NCBI GenBank assembly: GCA_964396385.1
Contig: CAYNFH010000025.1
Span: 1 to 42,140, forward strand
Source: CAYNFH01 sp964396385
Lineage (GTDB): Bacteria > Armatimonadota > Chthonomonadetes > Chthonomonadales > CAJBBX01
Direction of reading: 5' to 3'
Length of the DNA: 42,140 nt
The notes under the pieces were generated by a model, which saw nothing but the letters and a program-made list of their open reading frames with translations, was not told the origin of the DNA and made no database searches. This document shows positions 15,121-23,136 of this stretch, in pieces; within the stretch, counting starts at the first letter, position 1; the number at the start of each line of letters is the position of its first letter. A program made the translations under genes and the position numbers.

Positions 15121-15206
15121 AGTGGTTTGCTCCCATTGCTGGATGTAGCTGCGGAGTCGAGGCGAGAGAGAAAGCGGCGTCAGGCCGCCGCACTCCAAAG
15201 CGAGCA

Positions 15207-15232
15207 GGCCCCGGCGGGGGAGTGCCGGGGCC
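15207..15232 (-). terminator. GC-rich hairpin after the lipoprotein gene
   Basis: Arms GGCCCCGGC (15207-15215) and GCCGGGGCC (15224-15232) with an 8-nt loop, 23 nt beyond the minus-strand stop. No clear T-run, so termination is plausible but not certain. Confidence 0.45.
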
Positions 15233-15255
15233 CGCTGGGCGAGGGTTGGCGAGGC

Positions 15256-18084
15256 TCAGGTGGAGGGGGCGGTGACGACCAGGATCTCCACCCGGCGGTT
15301 GCGGGCGCGGTTCAGCTCCGAGGTGTTGGGATACTTGGGCCGGCTCTTGCCGTAGCCCCGAGCTACAAGTCGGGACCGGCTCACGCCGTGCTTCACCAGC
15401 CACTCCGCCACGGAGCTGGCGCGCCGGGAGGAGAGACCCAGATTGTACGTCTGCGACCCGACGTCGTCCGTGTGACCCTCCACCACCAGCCTGGCGCCGG
15501 GGTGCTGGTCGATGATTCCGCGCTTGATCTCCGCAAGCACCGCCTCCGCCTCCGCCTTCAGGTTGGACTTGTCGAAGTCGAAGAGGATGGCACTGGCGAG
15601 TGAGACGCGGATGCCGCCCTTCTCCTGGGTCACCTCGGCCTGCTTGATCTTCTCGAAGGAGCCCGCCAGTCCGATGACGGCCCACATGGTGGGCGCGAAG
15701 TCCGATGGCCGGCCGCTCTGGGAGTTCATCGATGCCCAGGCCCCGGTCTCCTTCTGCGTGGCCAGGAGGTATCGCACTCCCTTCGTGAATTCCGGGGAAT
15801 CCACGCTGACTCCGGCCTGTTTGAAGGCGTAGAGCACCTGGCACGTCGCGAAGGCGTTGGTCCCTCGCAGGTCCTGCTTCTCCTTCCAGCCGCCGTCGCG
15901 CATCTGCTCCGACTTCAGTTTGGCTACCATCAGCGGGATCCGCTGCCGCTGGGCGGCGGAGCCGTAGCGTGAGAGCGCGAGGATGATGAACACCTTATCC
16001 TGCGTGGTCTCGGCGGGCGCCGCCGCGATCCAGGCGAGACCTTTCTCAGCAGCCTGCTTGTAGCGGGCGTTTCCGGTCTCCTGGAATGCCTGGTAGAGCC
16101 CCCTCACCGTATTGGCGGTCGTCATGATGGAGCCCTGATCGATAGGAGCCTCCGTGTGGTCGCTCGGCACCTCTCCTGTGGGCTTCTGTTGGGTGAGGAG
16201 CCAGTCCACCGCGTGGACGAGCTGCGGCGAGTGGGTTCGCGCCGTCTCATCCCAGTGCGCCAAGCAAATAGCCGCGAACTGCGTTGCGGTTACGTGCTGC
16301 CCGTCGTGGAAGGTGCCGTCCTTGTTCTGATGGTCCTCCGTGAAGCTCGCCAGGTCCTTCATGCAGGCGTCGCTCACCACGTACTGGTTCTGGCGGGCCA
16401 CCGCGAGGCCCATCAGTACCTGCGCCTGTGAGTGGCAGCCGAAGCAGTTGTGCTGCTTCTGCCAGCCGGTAGACGCCACCTGCAGCCACTCGATCCCGGC
16501 CTGCGCCGCGCGCCGAGGGCTGCGGCTCCAGATGGCCATCTCCGGGTCGCGCTCCGCCAGGGGCGTGTAGCCCGGCTTCCGGCCCTCCACGATCTTCACT
16601 TCCGCGAGCTCCAGATCATCCGGTTTGTAACCGGAGAGGATGCGCAGCTTCACAAAGCGGGCCTGCACCGGCGCGAAGGACACGGTCTGCTCCTGGGTAC
16701 CCGGCGGGAGAGTCTGGGCGGCTGCTCTGGTGTAGCCGGAGCCGGGACCGTTCACGGAGGTCCACACCTCCACCTCTTTGGCCGACGTCGCCCCATCGCC
16801 TGCCGGCGTTATCTTCACGGCCGACACGAGCGCGGGCTGCCGGTGGATGAAGGAGAAGACGATCTCCACGGGCAGCTTGACCGGCGCGGTGGCCTTCCAG
16901 GCGGTGTCCGCGCGGCCGTCTATCAGCAGGCGCCCGAGCGGCCCGGGTCCGTATTCGGAGGAGATGCTCTCCACGACGCCGCCCCGGTCGGCCGCGGCCA
17001 CGTTGGTCTCATCCGGGGAAGGGGAGGAGAGGGCGGCGAGCTGCACGCTCGCGCCCGGCTGGGCCGGTGGGGCCGGGCTCGCGCCGCCTGCCTGGGCCAC
17101 GCGGACCTCTCCGCGTACCGCCAGCCCGCACACCCTGGCCCCTTGCCGCACATTGAAGGACTGGATCACCGTGCCACCCCGGAGGTCGAACCGGCATACG
17201 CTGCCAGTATCGTGGTCCCCGGCCCAGAACGATGTGCCATCCGGGTCCACCCCCAGCGCCACCCAGGTCTTGTGGTCCGGAGCCTTGTAGAACTGCTCGA
17301 CGCGGCCCGCCGCGTTCAACCGCATGATGGCCAGTCCGTCCGCGACCAGCACGCCGCCGTCCGGCAGGATGCGCACGGCGCCGGCCGCATCGCCCGGGAG
17401 GTTGCCGGCGAAGTCCGGGAGAGGCGCTCCGGCGGCCAGATCGTAGCGCTTGACGGCGTGTCCCTGCGACGTATAGTAGAGCGTATGCTGGTCCGCGGCC
17501 AACTCTATCCAGTCGGTGCCGCGGCTCTCTGTGGGCGCCTTGATGGGCGCCAGCTCTATCTCGTCGGGGGTGAACTTCAGCACAGCACGCGATCCGTCTG
17601 CCTGACCTACGTAGGCGTTGGCCGCCTGGTCGAAGACGATGGAGCGCGGGTGGTCATCATATCCGCTTCCAAAGGCACCGACGAGCTTTCCGTCCTGGCC
17701 GAACTTGGCGACCCCGATCGACCCGGAGTTGGCGACGTAGAGGTTCCCAGCGGAATCGAAGGCCATACCGCCGGTCTCCGCGCCCGCGCCGGTGTCCAGA
17801 GTTCCGACGAGAGCGCCGTCCGGGCCATGCCACTCCACGTGCCCATCATCCAGCCCCACGAGAACGTCGCCTGGCTCGATGTTGGTAGATGCCGCGCGTG
17901 GTCCATGGACTGCGGCAATCGCCACCTCTGCCGGCCGACCGCCGACTGACGACTGCCGACTGGCGACTGACGCCGGCCTCGATGTGCAGCCCGCCACACC
18001 GAGGAGGATGCCCAGCGTGGCAAACGCCGCCGGGCGGAGCGGCCACTGCCGGCGGCTAGCTTGAAGGGAGTTGATGTAGTTCAT
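15256..18084 (-). CDS. Multi-domain outer-membrane lipoprotein: beta-propeller, F5/8C-like, CxxCH/alpha-toroid, OmpA
   Basis: Predicted 942 aa. ATG 18084 is preferred: minus-strand GAGGAAG lies about 6 nt upstream and the product begins with a lipoprotein signal (FATLGILLGVAGC, Cys33). Residues about 60-345 repeat NHL/SMP-30-like propeller strands (FDSAGNLYVANSG, ILPDGGVLVADG). About 373-498 is discoidin-like (LLIDGRADTAWK, ARFVKLRIL). Cys547-Phe-Gly-Cys-His551 is a single haem-type CxxCH motif at the start of a helical region to about 815 with prenyltransferase/squalene-cyclase-like repeats (GIEWLQ, AVDWLLTQQ, GVRYLLATQ). The end is an OmpA peptidoglycan-binding domain (ILFDFDKSNL, VEGHTDDVGS, LSSRRA, RNRRVEI). 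It could tie the outer membrane to the wall while presenting sensing or binding domains. It lies 86 nt behind the secreted-protein gene, probably in one operon from promoter D. Confidence 0.88.
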   Translation of the reverse strand: MNYINSLQASRRQWPLRPAAFATLGILLGVAGCTSRPASVASRQSSVGGRPAEVAIAAVHGPRAASTNIEPGDVLVGLDDGHVEWHGPDGALVGTLDTGAGAETGGMAFDSAGNLYVANSGSIGVAKFGQDGKLVGAFGSGYDDHPRSIVFDQAANAYVGQADGSRAVLKFTPDEIELAPIKAPTESRGTDWIELAADQHTLYYTSQGHAVKRYDLAAGAPLPDFAGNLPGDAAGAVRILPDGGVLVADGLAIMRLNAAGRVEQFYKAPDHKTWVALGVDPDGTSFWAGDHDTGSVCRFDLRGGTVIQSFNVRQGARVCGLAVRGEVRVAQAGGASPAPPAQPGASVQLAALSSPSPDETNVAAADRGGVVESISSEYGPGPLGRLLIDGRADTAWKATAPVKLPVEIVFSFIHRQPALVSAVKITPAGDGATSAKEVEVWTSVNGPGSGYTRAAAQTLPPGTQEQTVSFAPVQARFVKLRILSGYKPDDLELAEVKIVEGRKPGYTPLAERDPEMAIWSRSPRRAAQAGIEWLQVASTGWQKQHNCFGCHSQAQVLMGLAVARQNQYVVSDACMKDLASFTEDHQNKDGTFHDGQHVTATQFAAICLAHWDETARTHSPQLVHAVDWLLTQQKPTGEVPSDHTEAPIDQGSIMTTANTVRGLYQAFQETGNARYKQAAEKGLAWIAAAPAETTQDKVFIILALSRYGSAAQRQRIPLMVAKLKSEQMRDGGWKEKQDLRGTNAFATCQVLYAFKQAGVSVDSPEFTKGVRYLLATQKETGAWASMNSQSGRPSDFAPTMWAVIGLAGSFEKIKQAEVTQEKGGIRVSLASAILFDFDKSNLKAEAEAVLAEIKRGIIDQHPGARLVVEGHTDDVGSQTYNLGLSSRRASSVAEWLVKHGVSRSRLVARGYGKSRPKYPNTSELNRARNRRVEILVVTAPST
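17944..17971 (-). repeat. Heptanucleotide tandem repeat GACTG(A/C/G)C x4 inside a coding region
   Basis: Plus-strand units GACTGAC, GACTGCC, GACTGGC, GACTGAC lie in the lipoprotein gene just after the lipobox and encode the start of its Ser/Arg/Val-rich linker. A second heptamer repeat of different sequence is at 3201. Confidence 0.85.
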
Positions 18085-18170
18085 CTGCTCTTCCTCTTGG
18101 GATGAAAAGGGGAGGTGTGAACCGATGGTCGCAATGTTCACGATAGCCACGGTCCTTCCCTCCCCGCAAG

Positions 18171-18983
18171 CTAGGGAACCCGGCACGTGAAGTACAGGTT
18201 GTTGATGCCCAGCGACGGAATGCCCGTCAACTGCGCGGTCAAGACCTTCGGTCCAGTGATGGTGCACCCGAAGTGGGGGTGGTTACCGCTCGGCGCATTG
18301 GCAACGGTCAAGGACGCCGGAATGGCACGCGTGTCGTACGTGCCCCACACCGGCAGGATATGCGTGACGCTCTGCGGCCGGAGCGCGATCACCGTGACGT
18401 TGCCGGAAACCGAGTAGGTGTAGGGTCCGGTCGCCAGAAAGCGCAGGTTGAGCAGCACCCTGGTGTAGCCGAAGCTCGCCGCCCCGCCAAAGTTCCTTGT
18501 TCCCGACGCGAACGGAGGAGCCGGTGGCGCCGGCCCGGGGCCGGGAGCAGGCGATGCATTCTGCGGCATCAGATCGAACGCCAGCATATAGGCGGCGCCC
18601 CCGATTTGCACGTAGCCGGTCATCACCGCTATGTCGCCCGTACCGAGCGCGCCCCTAAGGGTGCCGGTCAGCGATGGCCGAATGGCGGTACCGGAGTACT
18701 GGCCCGGGTAGACGATGGTGGCGGTGAGCGCTGTTCCTGCGAACGTTCCCTTGACGGGGAAGCTGTAGTTGCCCACAAAGATGTTGCCGGTGGCGCTGAA
18801 GGGGGCTCCCGGCATGCTCTTGAGGTACAGCTCCATCTGGATGTTGCGGTAGGTTGCGTCACGCCCTTTATAGTGGTAGAGCTGCGCGGCGGCCGGTCTT
18901 GCGGCCCCGATGGTCAGCGCCATCGCCGCGATCATCGGGATGCGCCAACAGTGGACCAACGGCGTAAAGAGCTTGCGGTTCAT
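18171..18983 (-). CDS. Secreted beta-rich protein, paralogue of the 13871-14728 gene
   Basis: Predicted 270 aa; ATG 18983 has AAAGGAGG upstream on the minus strand. A signal peptide ends near GAARPAAA. The mature start YHYKGRDATYRNIQMELYLK parallels YNYQGLDTQ...NNILMVLTLK in the paralogue. Both have a low-complexity middle (here Pro/Gly/Ala: PAPGPGPAPPAPP) and a matching C-terminal half with YTYSVSGNV, ALRP, GTYD, CTITGPKVL and a final LGINNLYFTCRVP. The family is not recognised. It is the first gene behind promoter D and is followed by the OmpA-type lipoprotein, so its product probably works at the envelope. The paralogue sits behind the CsgG-like gene, so each sigma-driven operon has one member. 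Confidence 0.82.
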   Translation of the reverse strand: MNRKLFTPLVHCWRIPMIAAMALTIGAARPAAAQLYHYKGRDATYRNIQMELYLKSMPGAPFSATGNIFVGNYSFPVKGTFAGTALTATIVYPGQYSGTAIRPSLTGTLRGALGTGDIAVMTGYVQIGGAAYMLAFDLMPQNASPAPGPGPAPPAPPFASGTRNFGGAASFGYTRVLLNLRFLATGPYTYSVSGNVTVIALRPQSVTHILPVWGTYDTRAIPASLTVANAPSGNHPHFGCTITGPKVLTAQLTGIPSLGINNLYFTCRVP

Positions 18984-19021
18984 GTCGTTCCTCCTTTGGA
19001 AGATGGCGCTCCCGTCGAGCG

Positions 19022-19063
19022 CTCACAACACGGGAGAACGGCGCGGAATTGCGGACCTTACCA
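19022..19063 (-). promoter_or_regulatory. Sigma-regulon promoter D (secreted protein/OmpA-lipoprotein operon)
   Basis: Minus strand: TGGTAAGG (GGTAAGG at 19062-19056), 14 nt, CCGTTCT (19041-19035), 5 nt, GTTGTGAG (19029-19022). Same blocks and spacing as sites A-C. The start codon is 39 nt further on. A 7-bp inverted repeat CTCCCGT/ACGGGAG flanks the predicted transcription start. Confidence 0.85.
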
Positions 19064-19145
19064 TCCGTTTGGGAATCCGTGAGGAGGGACCGAGTGGCGG
19101 AGCGGGGAATTCCAAAGGGCTCACTCTCGCATCTGGAGGAAATGC

Positions 19146-22100
19146 ATGCCCCTATGGAGGGCCGCACGCGCACGCCGGCTCGCCATCTGCGCTGTGGTGA
19201 CTCTCAGCCTGTCGCCGTTCTGTCCTGCAGCAACCGCACAGGAATCCAGCCGTGGTACTTCCGTACCGGCGGAGCTGTACCGCGGGCTCCGCTGGCGGTG
19301 CATAGGGCCGTTCCGGGGCGGGAGGACGAAAGCTGGAACCGGCGTGCAGCAGCAGCCCGGCGTCTTCTACGTGGGCGCCGTGAACGGCGGGGTCTGGAAG
19401 AGCGACGACTACGGCCGGACCTGGACGCCTATCTTCGACGACGAGCCTACCGGCTCTATAGGGGCCATCGCGGTGGCGCCCTCCGATCCCAACGTTCTGT
19501 ACGTTGGCAGCGGAGAGGGACTGCACCGCCCGGACCTTTCCGTGGGAGACGGCATCTACCGGTCCACGGACGGCGGCAAGACCTGGACCCACCTGGGGCT
19601 GCGGGACGGCCAGCAGATACCTCAGATAGCCGTGGACCCACACGATCCTAATCGGCTCCTGGTGGCCGTGGCCGGCCATCCCTACGGTCCCAACGAGGAG
19701 CGCGGGATCTTCCTCTCCATGGACGGCGGCAGTACGTTCCGGAAGACGCTCTACAAGGACGAGAACACCGGCGCGTCCGACGTGGTCATCGATCCTGTGG
19801 ACCCGCGGGTTGCCTACGCCGCGCTGTGGGAAGCGCGCGAGGGGCCGTGGGAGAACGGGGCCTGGAACGGGACGGGAGGGGGTATCTACAAGTCCACCGA
19901 CGGAGGCGAGACCTGGCAGCCCCTGGCCGGTGGGCTGCCGGAGGGCATCGTGCAGGCCAACCTCACCCTCTGCCGGCGCGATCCCAACCGCCTCTATGCC
20001 GCGGTCGCGATGCGTTCCGGCGTGAGCCTCTACCGCTCAGACGACGCCGGGCAGACCTGGCGCACAGCCACGACGGACCCGCGCCCGGCAGCGAGGATTG
20101 GCGGCGGAGACCTGCCTGTGCCCCGTGCGGACCCCACGAATCCCGACACCCTCTACATCGCCAGCACCGTCACCTGGAAGACTGTGGACGGTGGGAAGAC
20201 GTGGACCGGCCTGCGGGGCGCGCCGGGAGGAGATGACTACCAGAACGCCTGGATCAGCCCGCAGGACCCGGGCGTGATTCTCCTGACCAGCGACCAGGGG
20301 GCCATTGTGTCGGTGAACGGTGGCCGCACCTGGAGCTCCTGGTACAACCAGCCCACCGCGCAGCTCTACCACGTGAGTGCGGATAACGCCTATCCCTACC
20401 GCCTTTTGAGCGGCCAGCAGGAGAGCGGGTCGGTCGCCATCGCCAGCCGCGGCAGTGACGGGGAGATAACCGTGCGCGAGTGGCACCCGGTGGCTGCGGA
20501 GGAGTACGGCTACGTGGCGGCGGACCCCCTGGATCCCGACATCGTGTATGGAGGGAAGCTGACCCGGTATGACCGGCGCACAGGGCAGGCGGAGAGCGTC
20601 TCACCAAAGCCCCTGCGGGGGCCGGACTTCCGGGCCCTGCGCACCGAGCCGGTAGTGTTCTCCCCGCACGACCCGCACACGCTCTACTTCGCCTCCAACG
20701 TGCTGTGGCAGACACGCGACGGCGGCCGGAGCTGGAAGCAGATCAGCCCGGACTTGAGCCGCAAGAGCTTTGAGGTCCCGGCCACGGTGGGGAAGTACCG
20801 CGGGGAGGAGACGGCGCGGCCCGTTCGGCGCGGCGTGATCTACTCCGTGGCGCCTTCGCCGCTGGCCGGCCGTCGCATCTGGGCCGGTACGGACGACGGG
20901 CTCATCCATCTGACCACGGATGGCGGCACGACCTGGACGGACGTCACTCCCCCGGGGATGAGGCCGTTCCAGAAGGTCTCGATCATTGAGGCGAGCTACT
21001 TCGACCCACAGACCGCCTACGCCGCCATCAACGCGCTCCGGCTGGACGACCTGCGGCCCCACATCTACCGCACGCGCGACTCCGGGCGGACATGGACCGA
21101 AGTAGTGCAGGGCATACCCATTGATGAGGTGGTCAATGTGGTGCGGGAGGATACGGAGCGCAAAGGGCTGCTCTTCGCCGGCACGGAGCGCGCCGTCTAC
21201 GTCTCCTTCGACGATGGTGACCGGTGGCAGCCGCTGCGGCTCAACATGCCCGCCACTTCCGTGCGGGACCTGGCCATCAAGGGGGACGACCTGGCCGCAG
21301 CCACCCACGGGCGCGGGTTCTGGATCCTGGACGACATCACGCCCCTCCGGCAGCTAACACCGGAGGCGATTGCCGCGGAGGCGATCCTGTTCCGGCCGCA
21401 GGTCGCCACCCGCATCCGGTGGGATACGAACACGGACACGCCGCTGCCGCCGGACACACCGGCCGGCGAGAACCCGCCAGATGGCGCGGTGATCGACTAC
21501 TACCTCCGGTCTGTCGCGGTCGGTCCGGTGACCCTGGAGATCCGCGACGGTGCTGGCAAGACGGTACGCCGGTACTCCAGCGCGGATCCCGTACCGCCCA
21601 TCGACCCTATGCTGGACATCCCGGCGTACTGGGTGCGCCCGCCGCAGGTGTTATCCGGCGCGGCCGGGATGCATCGCTTCCTCTGGGACCTGCACTATAC
21701 GCCGCTTCCGGGCCGTAACTACTATCCCATCTCCGCGGTGCCGCACAACACCGCGCCCGCGCCCACCTCTCCCTGGGTGATGCCGGGAGGGTACACGGTT
21801 GTGCTCACCGTAGAGGGCCGCACCTATACGCAGCCGCTTCGCGTTCGCATGGACCCGCGCGTGAAGACCTCCAACGCGGACCTCCAGCGGCAGTTCCAGC
21901 TCTCCTGGCAGATGTACACGGGGCTGCAGGAAGCCCGCGCCACCACGGACCAGCTTGCGGCGGTGCGGAGGCAGCTCGTCGGCCGGCGAGCCGTGGCCAA
22001 GGGAGACGCTATTGGCGCTATCGAGAAGCTGGATCAGGAGCTCCAGGCGCTGGCCGGCACGCCCCAGCGCCGATTCGGGCCGCCGGATCCGTCACCCACT

Positions 22101-22292
22101 TTCGCGAACCTGGAGGGGCAGATGGCGAGGATCCTGGCCCTCCTGCAGGAATCGGACGCCGCGCCCACCCCGGCCCTCGTCCAGGCAGCCGCCGACGCGG
22201 AGAGATTCGGCACCCAACTCAAAGATCGCTGGCATGCTCTTCGCGCACGCGATCTGAGTTCCGGGGTAGAGCACGGGAGAGGCCAGCAGTAG
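19146..22292 (+). CDS. Secreted Vps10/sortilin-type BNR-repeat protein
   Basis: Predicted 1048 aa. ATG 19146 has GGAGGA (19135-19140) at good spacing. Signal peptide: RLAICAVVTLSLSPFCPAATA. Residues about 35-760 carry around ten Asp-box motifs of the form S-D-G-TW (SDDYGRTW, STDGGKTW, STDGGETW, SDDAGQTW, TVDGGKTW, TRDGGRSW, TTDGGTTW, TRDSGRTW), the mark of beta-propellers in sialidase, xyloglucanase and Vps10 families. A beta-sandwich-like segment follows (about 800-900), then a helical tail with Gln/Ala-rich helices. Proteins of this design are often annotated as glycosyl hydrolases, but catalytic activity has not been shown for this branch and I see no clear catalytic residues. It is divergent from the promoter D operon, with 162 bp between the two starts. 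Confidence 0.88.
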   Translation: MPLWRAARARRLAICAVVTLSLSPFCPAATAQESSRGTSVPAELYRGLRWRCIGPFRGGRTKAGTGVQQQPGVFYVGAVNGGVWKSDDYGRTWTPIFDDEPTGSIGAIAVAPSDPNVLYVGSGEGLHRPDLSVGDGIYRSTDGGKTWTHLGLRDGQQIPQIAVDPHDPNRLLVAVAGHPYGPNEERGIFLSMDGGSTFRKTLYKDENTGASDVVIDPVDPRVAYAALWEAREGPWENGAWNGTGGGIYKSTDGGETWQPLAGGLPEGIVQANLTLCRRDPNRLYAAVAMRSGVSLYRSDDAGQTWRTATTDPRPAARIGGGDLPVPRADPTNPDTLYIASTVTWKTVDGGKTWTGLRGAPGGDDYQNAWISPQDPGVILLTSDQGAIVSVNGGRTWSSWYNQPTAQLYHVSADNAYPYRLLSGQQESGSVAIASRGSDGEITVREWHPVAAEEYGYVAADPLDPDIVYGGKLTRYDRRTGQAESVSPKPLRGPDFRALRTEPVVFSPHDPHTLYFASNVLWQTRDGGRSWKQISPDLSRKSFEVPATVGKYRGEETARPVRRGVIYSVAPSPLAGRRIWAGTDDGLIHLTTDGGTTWTDVTPPGMRPFQKVSIIEASYFDPQTAYAAINALRLDDLRPHIYRTRDSGRTWTEVVQGIPIDEVVNVVREDTERKGLLFAGTERAVYVSFDDGDRWQPLRLNMPATSVRDLAIKGDDLAAATHGRGFWILDDITPLRQLTPEAIAAEAILFRPQVATRIRWDTNTDTPLPPDTPAGENPPDGAVIDYYLRSVAVGPVTLEIRDGAGKTVRRYSSADPVPPIDPMLDIPAYWVRPPQVLSGAAGMHRFLWDLHYTPLPGRNYYPISAVPHNTAPAPTSPWVMPGGYTVVLTVEGRTYTQPLRVRMDPRVKTSNADLQRQFQLSWQMYTGLQEARATTDQLAAVRRQLVGRRAVAKGDAIGAIEKLDQELQALAGTPQRRFGPPDPSPTFANLEGQMARILALLQESDAAPTPALVQAAADAERFGTQLKDRWHALRARDLSSGVEHGRGQQ

Positions 22293-22448
22293 ATGCAAGC
22301 CTGATTATTCGGCGGCGAGCTCGCGCGTACTCTCGTAGCAGTCCCATCGACACTCCTCACACATCCAGCCTGGCATTCGGCGTAGCTGTTTGAGTAGCCT
22401 AACAGCGTCAGACGGGCAATTACGCCGGATCTGGATGTCGAGACGATT

Positions 22449-23135
22449 CTAGCCTGGGCCGACAATACGAGTCCGGTGAATCCACGCCTCTGCCGCCATG
22501 AGGTGCAGCGTAAAGCCGATCCAGAACGCGGTGCCGAAGAACTCGTACGGCGTCAGCCCGGTGAAGCGGCTGGTGGCGAAGAAGATGCCGACGATGGGCC
22601 GGATGGTAGCTACGGCCAGCCCGATGGCGAATGCGCGGATCATCCACTCCCGGTGCAGCGCTATCTCTCCGCGCAGGACGTGGCGGAACGCATTGCCCAG
22701 TGCGAAGAGGAAGAACAGCGCGAACAGCGTGGTCGCCGCGGCCTGATTCACGCCTCCGATAGACGGCATCGCGAAGCTGATTACCAGTGCCGATACGCCT
22801 ATTACCGCACCGCACACCAGCAGTATTCGCCCGCTCAGCCGGTGCCACTGGAGATGGCGCCTGCGCAGCGTCTGGCTGAACTGGAGCGGCGCCAGCACTA
22901 TGAAAAGCAGTCCCGGCAGGATGTGGACCAGCGTCAGCACCGGATACCGCGCGAACACGTCGTCCACCGCCGTGAACCGCGCCGTCGCGGGACTGGATAC
23001 CGTGGGCGGATGGTAGCCATGCAGCAGGACAGGTACGAGCACCACCGTCCGCCGAATCACGACGGCGACGCCGATGACCGCCAGAAAGATGACCGCGCCC
23101 CACATCAGGCGCCGGAGGCGGTCCGCCTTATCCAT
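22449..23135 (-). CDS. DUF2306 membrane protein
   Basis: Predicted 228 aa. ATG 23135 is preferred: it comes one base after the stop of the upstream SDR gene (TAG-C-ATG), which points to translational coupling; the frame to 23177 runs inside the SDR gene. Six or seven transmembrane helices are evident (LMWGAVIFLAVIGVAVVI, LVHILPGLLFIVLAPLQF, ILLVCGAVIGVSALVISFA, LFALFFLFALGNAF). The motif HREWMIRAFAIGLAVATIR and the His in LQWHRLSGR are characteristic of DUF2306. The family is related to cytochrome-b561-like folds and has no settled function. It is the last gene of a TetR-linked minus-strand operon. Confidence 0.85.
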   Translation of the reverse strand: MDKADRLRRLMWGAVIFLAVIGVAVVIRRTVVLVPVLLHGYHPPTVSSPATARFTAVDDVFARYPVLTLVHILPGLLFIVLAPLQFSQTLRRRHLQWHRLSGRILLVCGAVIGVSALVISFAMPSIGGVNQAAATTLFALFFLFALGNAFRHVLRGEIALHREWMIRAFAIGLAVATIRPIVGIFFATSRFTGLTPYEFFGTAFWIGFTLHLMAAEAWIHRTRIVGPG

Positions 23136-23136
23136 G

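Larger units (their letters stand above)
14800..15255. other. Gene-free convergent intergenic region
   Basis: Between the convergent genes ending at 14728 (+) and 15256 (-). Frames crossing it have no coding character. It holds a TGTCATTCC-type repeat copy, a 28-bp perfect palindrome, several short inverted repeats (for example AAGCACG/CGTGCTT near 14914-14937) and a GC-rich hairpin close to the minus-strand stop. Confidence 0.7.

Noticed and set aside
14713..15603. 296-codon plus-strand open frame across the gene-free region
   Set aside because: Crosses a terminator hairpin, a palindrome and the antisense end of the lipoprotein gene; no coding character.
16432..17949. 505-codon plus-strand open frame
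   Set aside because: Antisense to the multi-domain lipoprotein; no domain, signal or ribosome-binding site.
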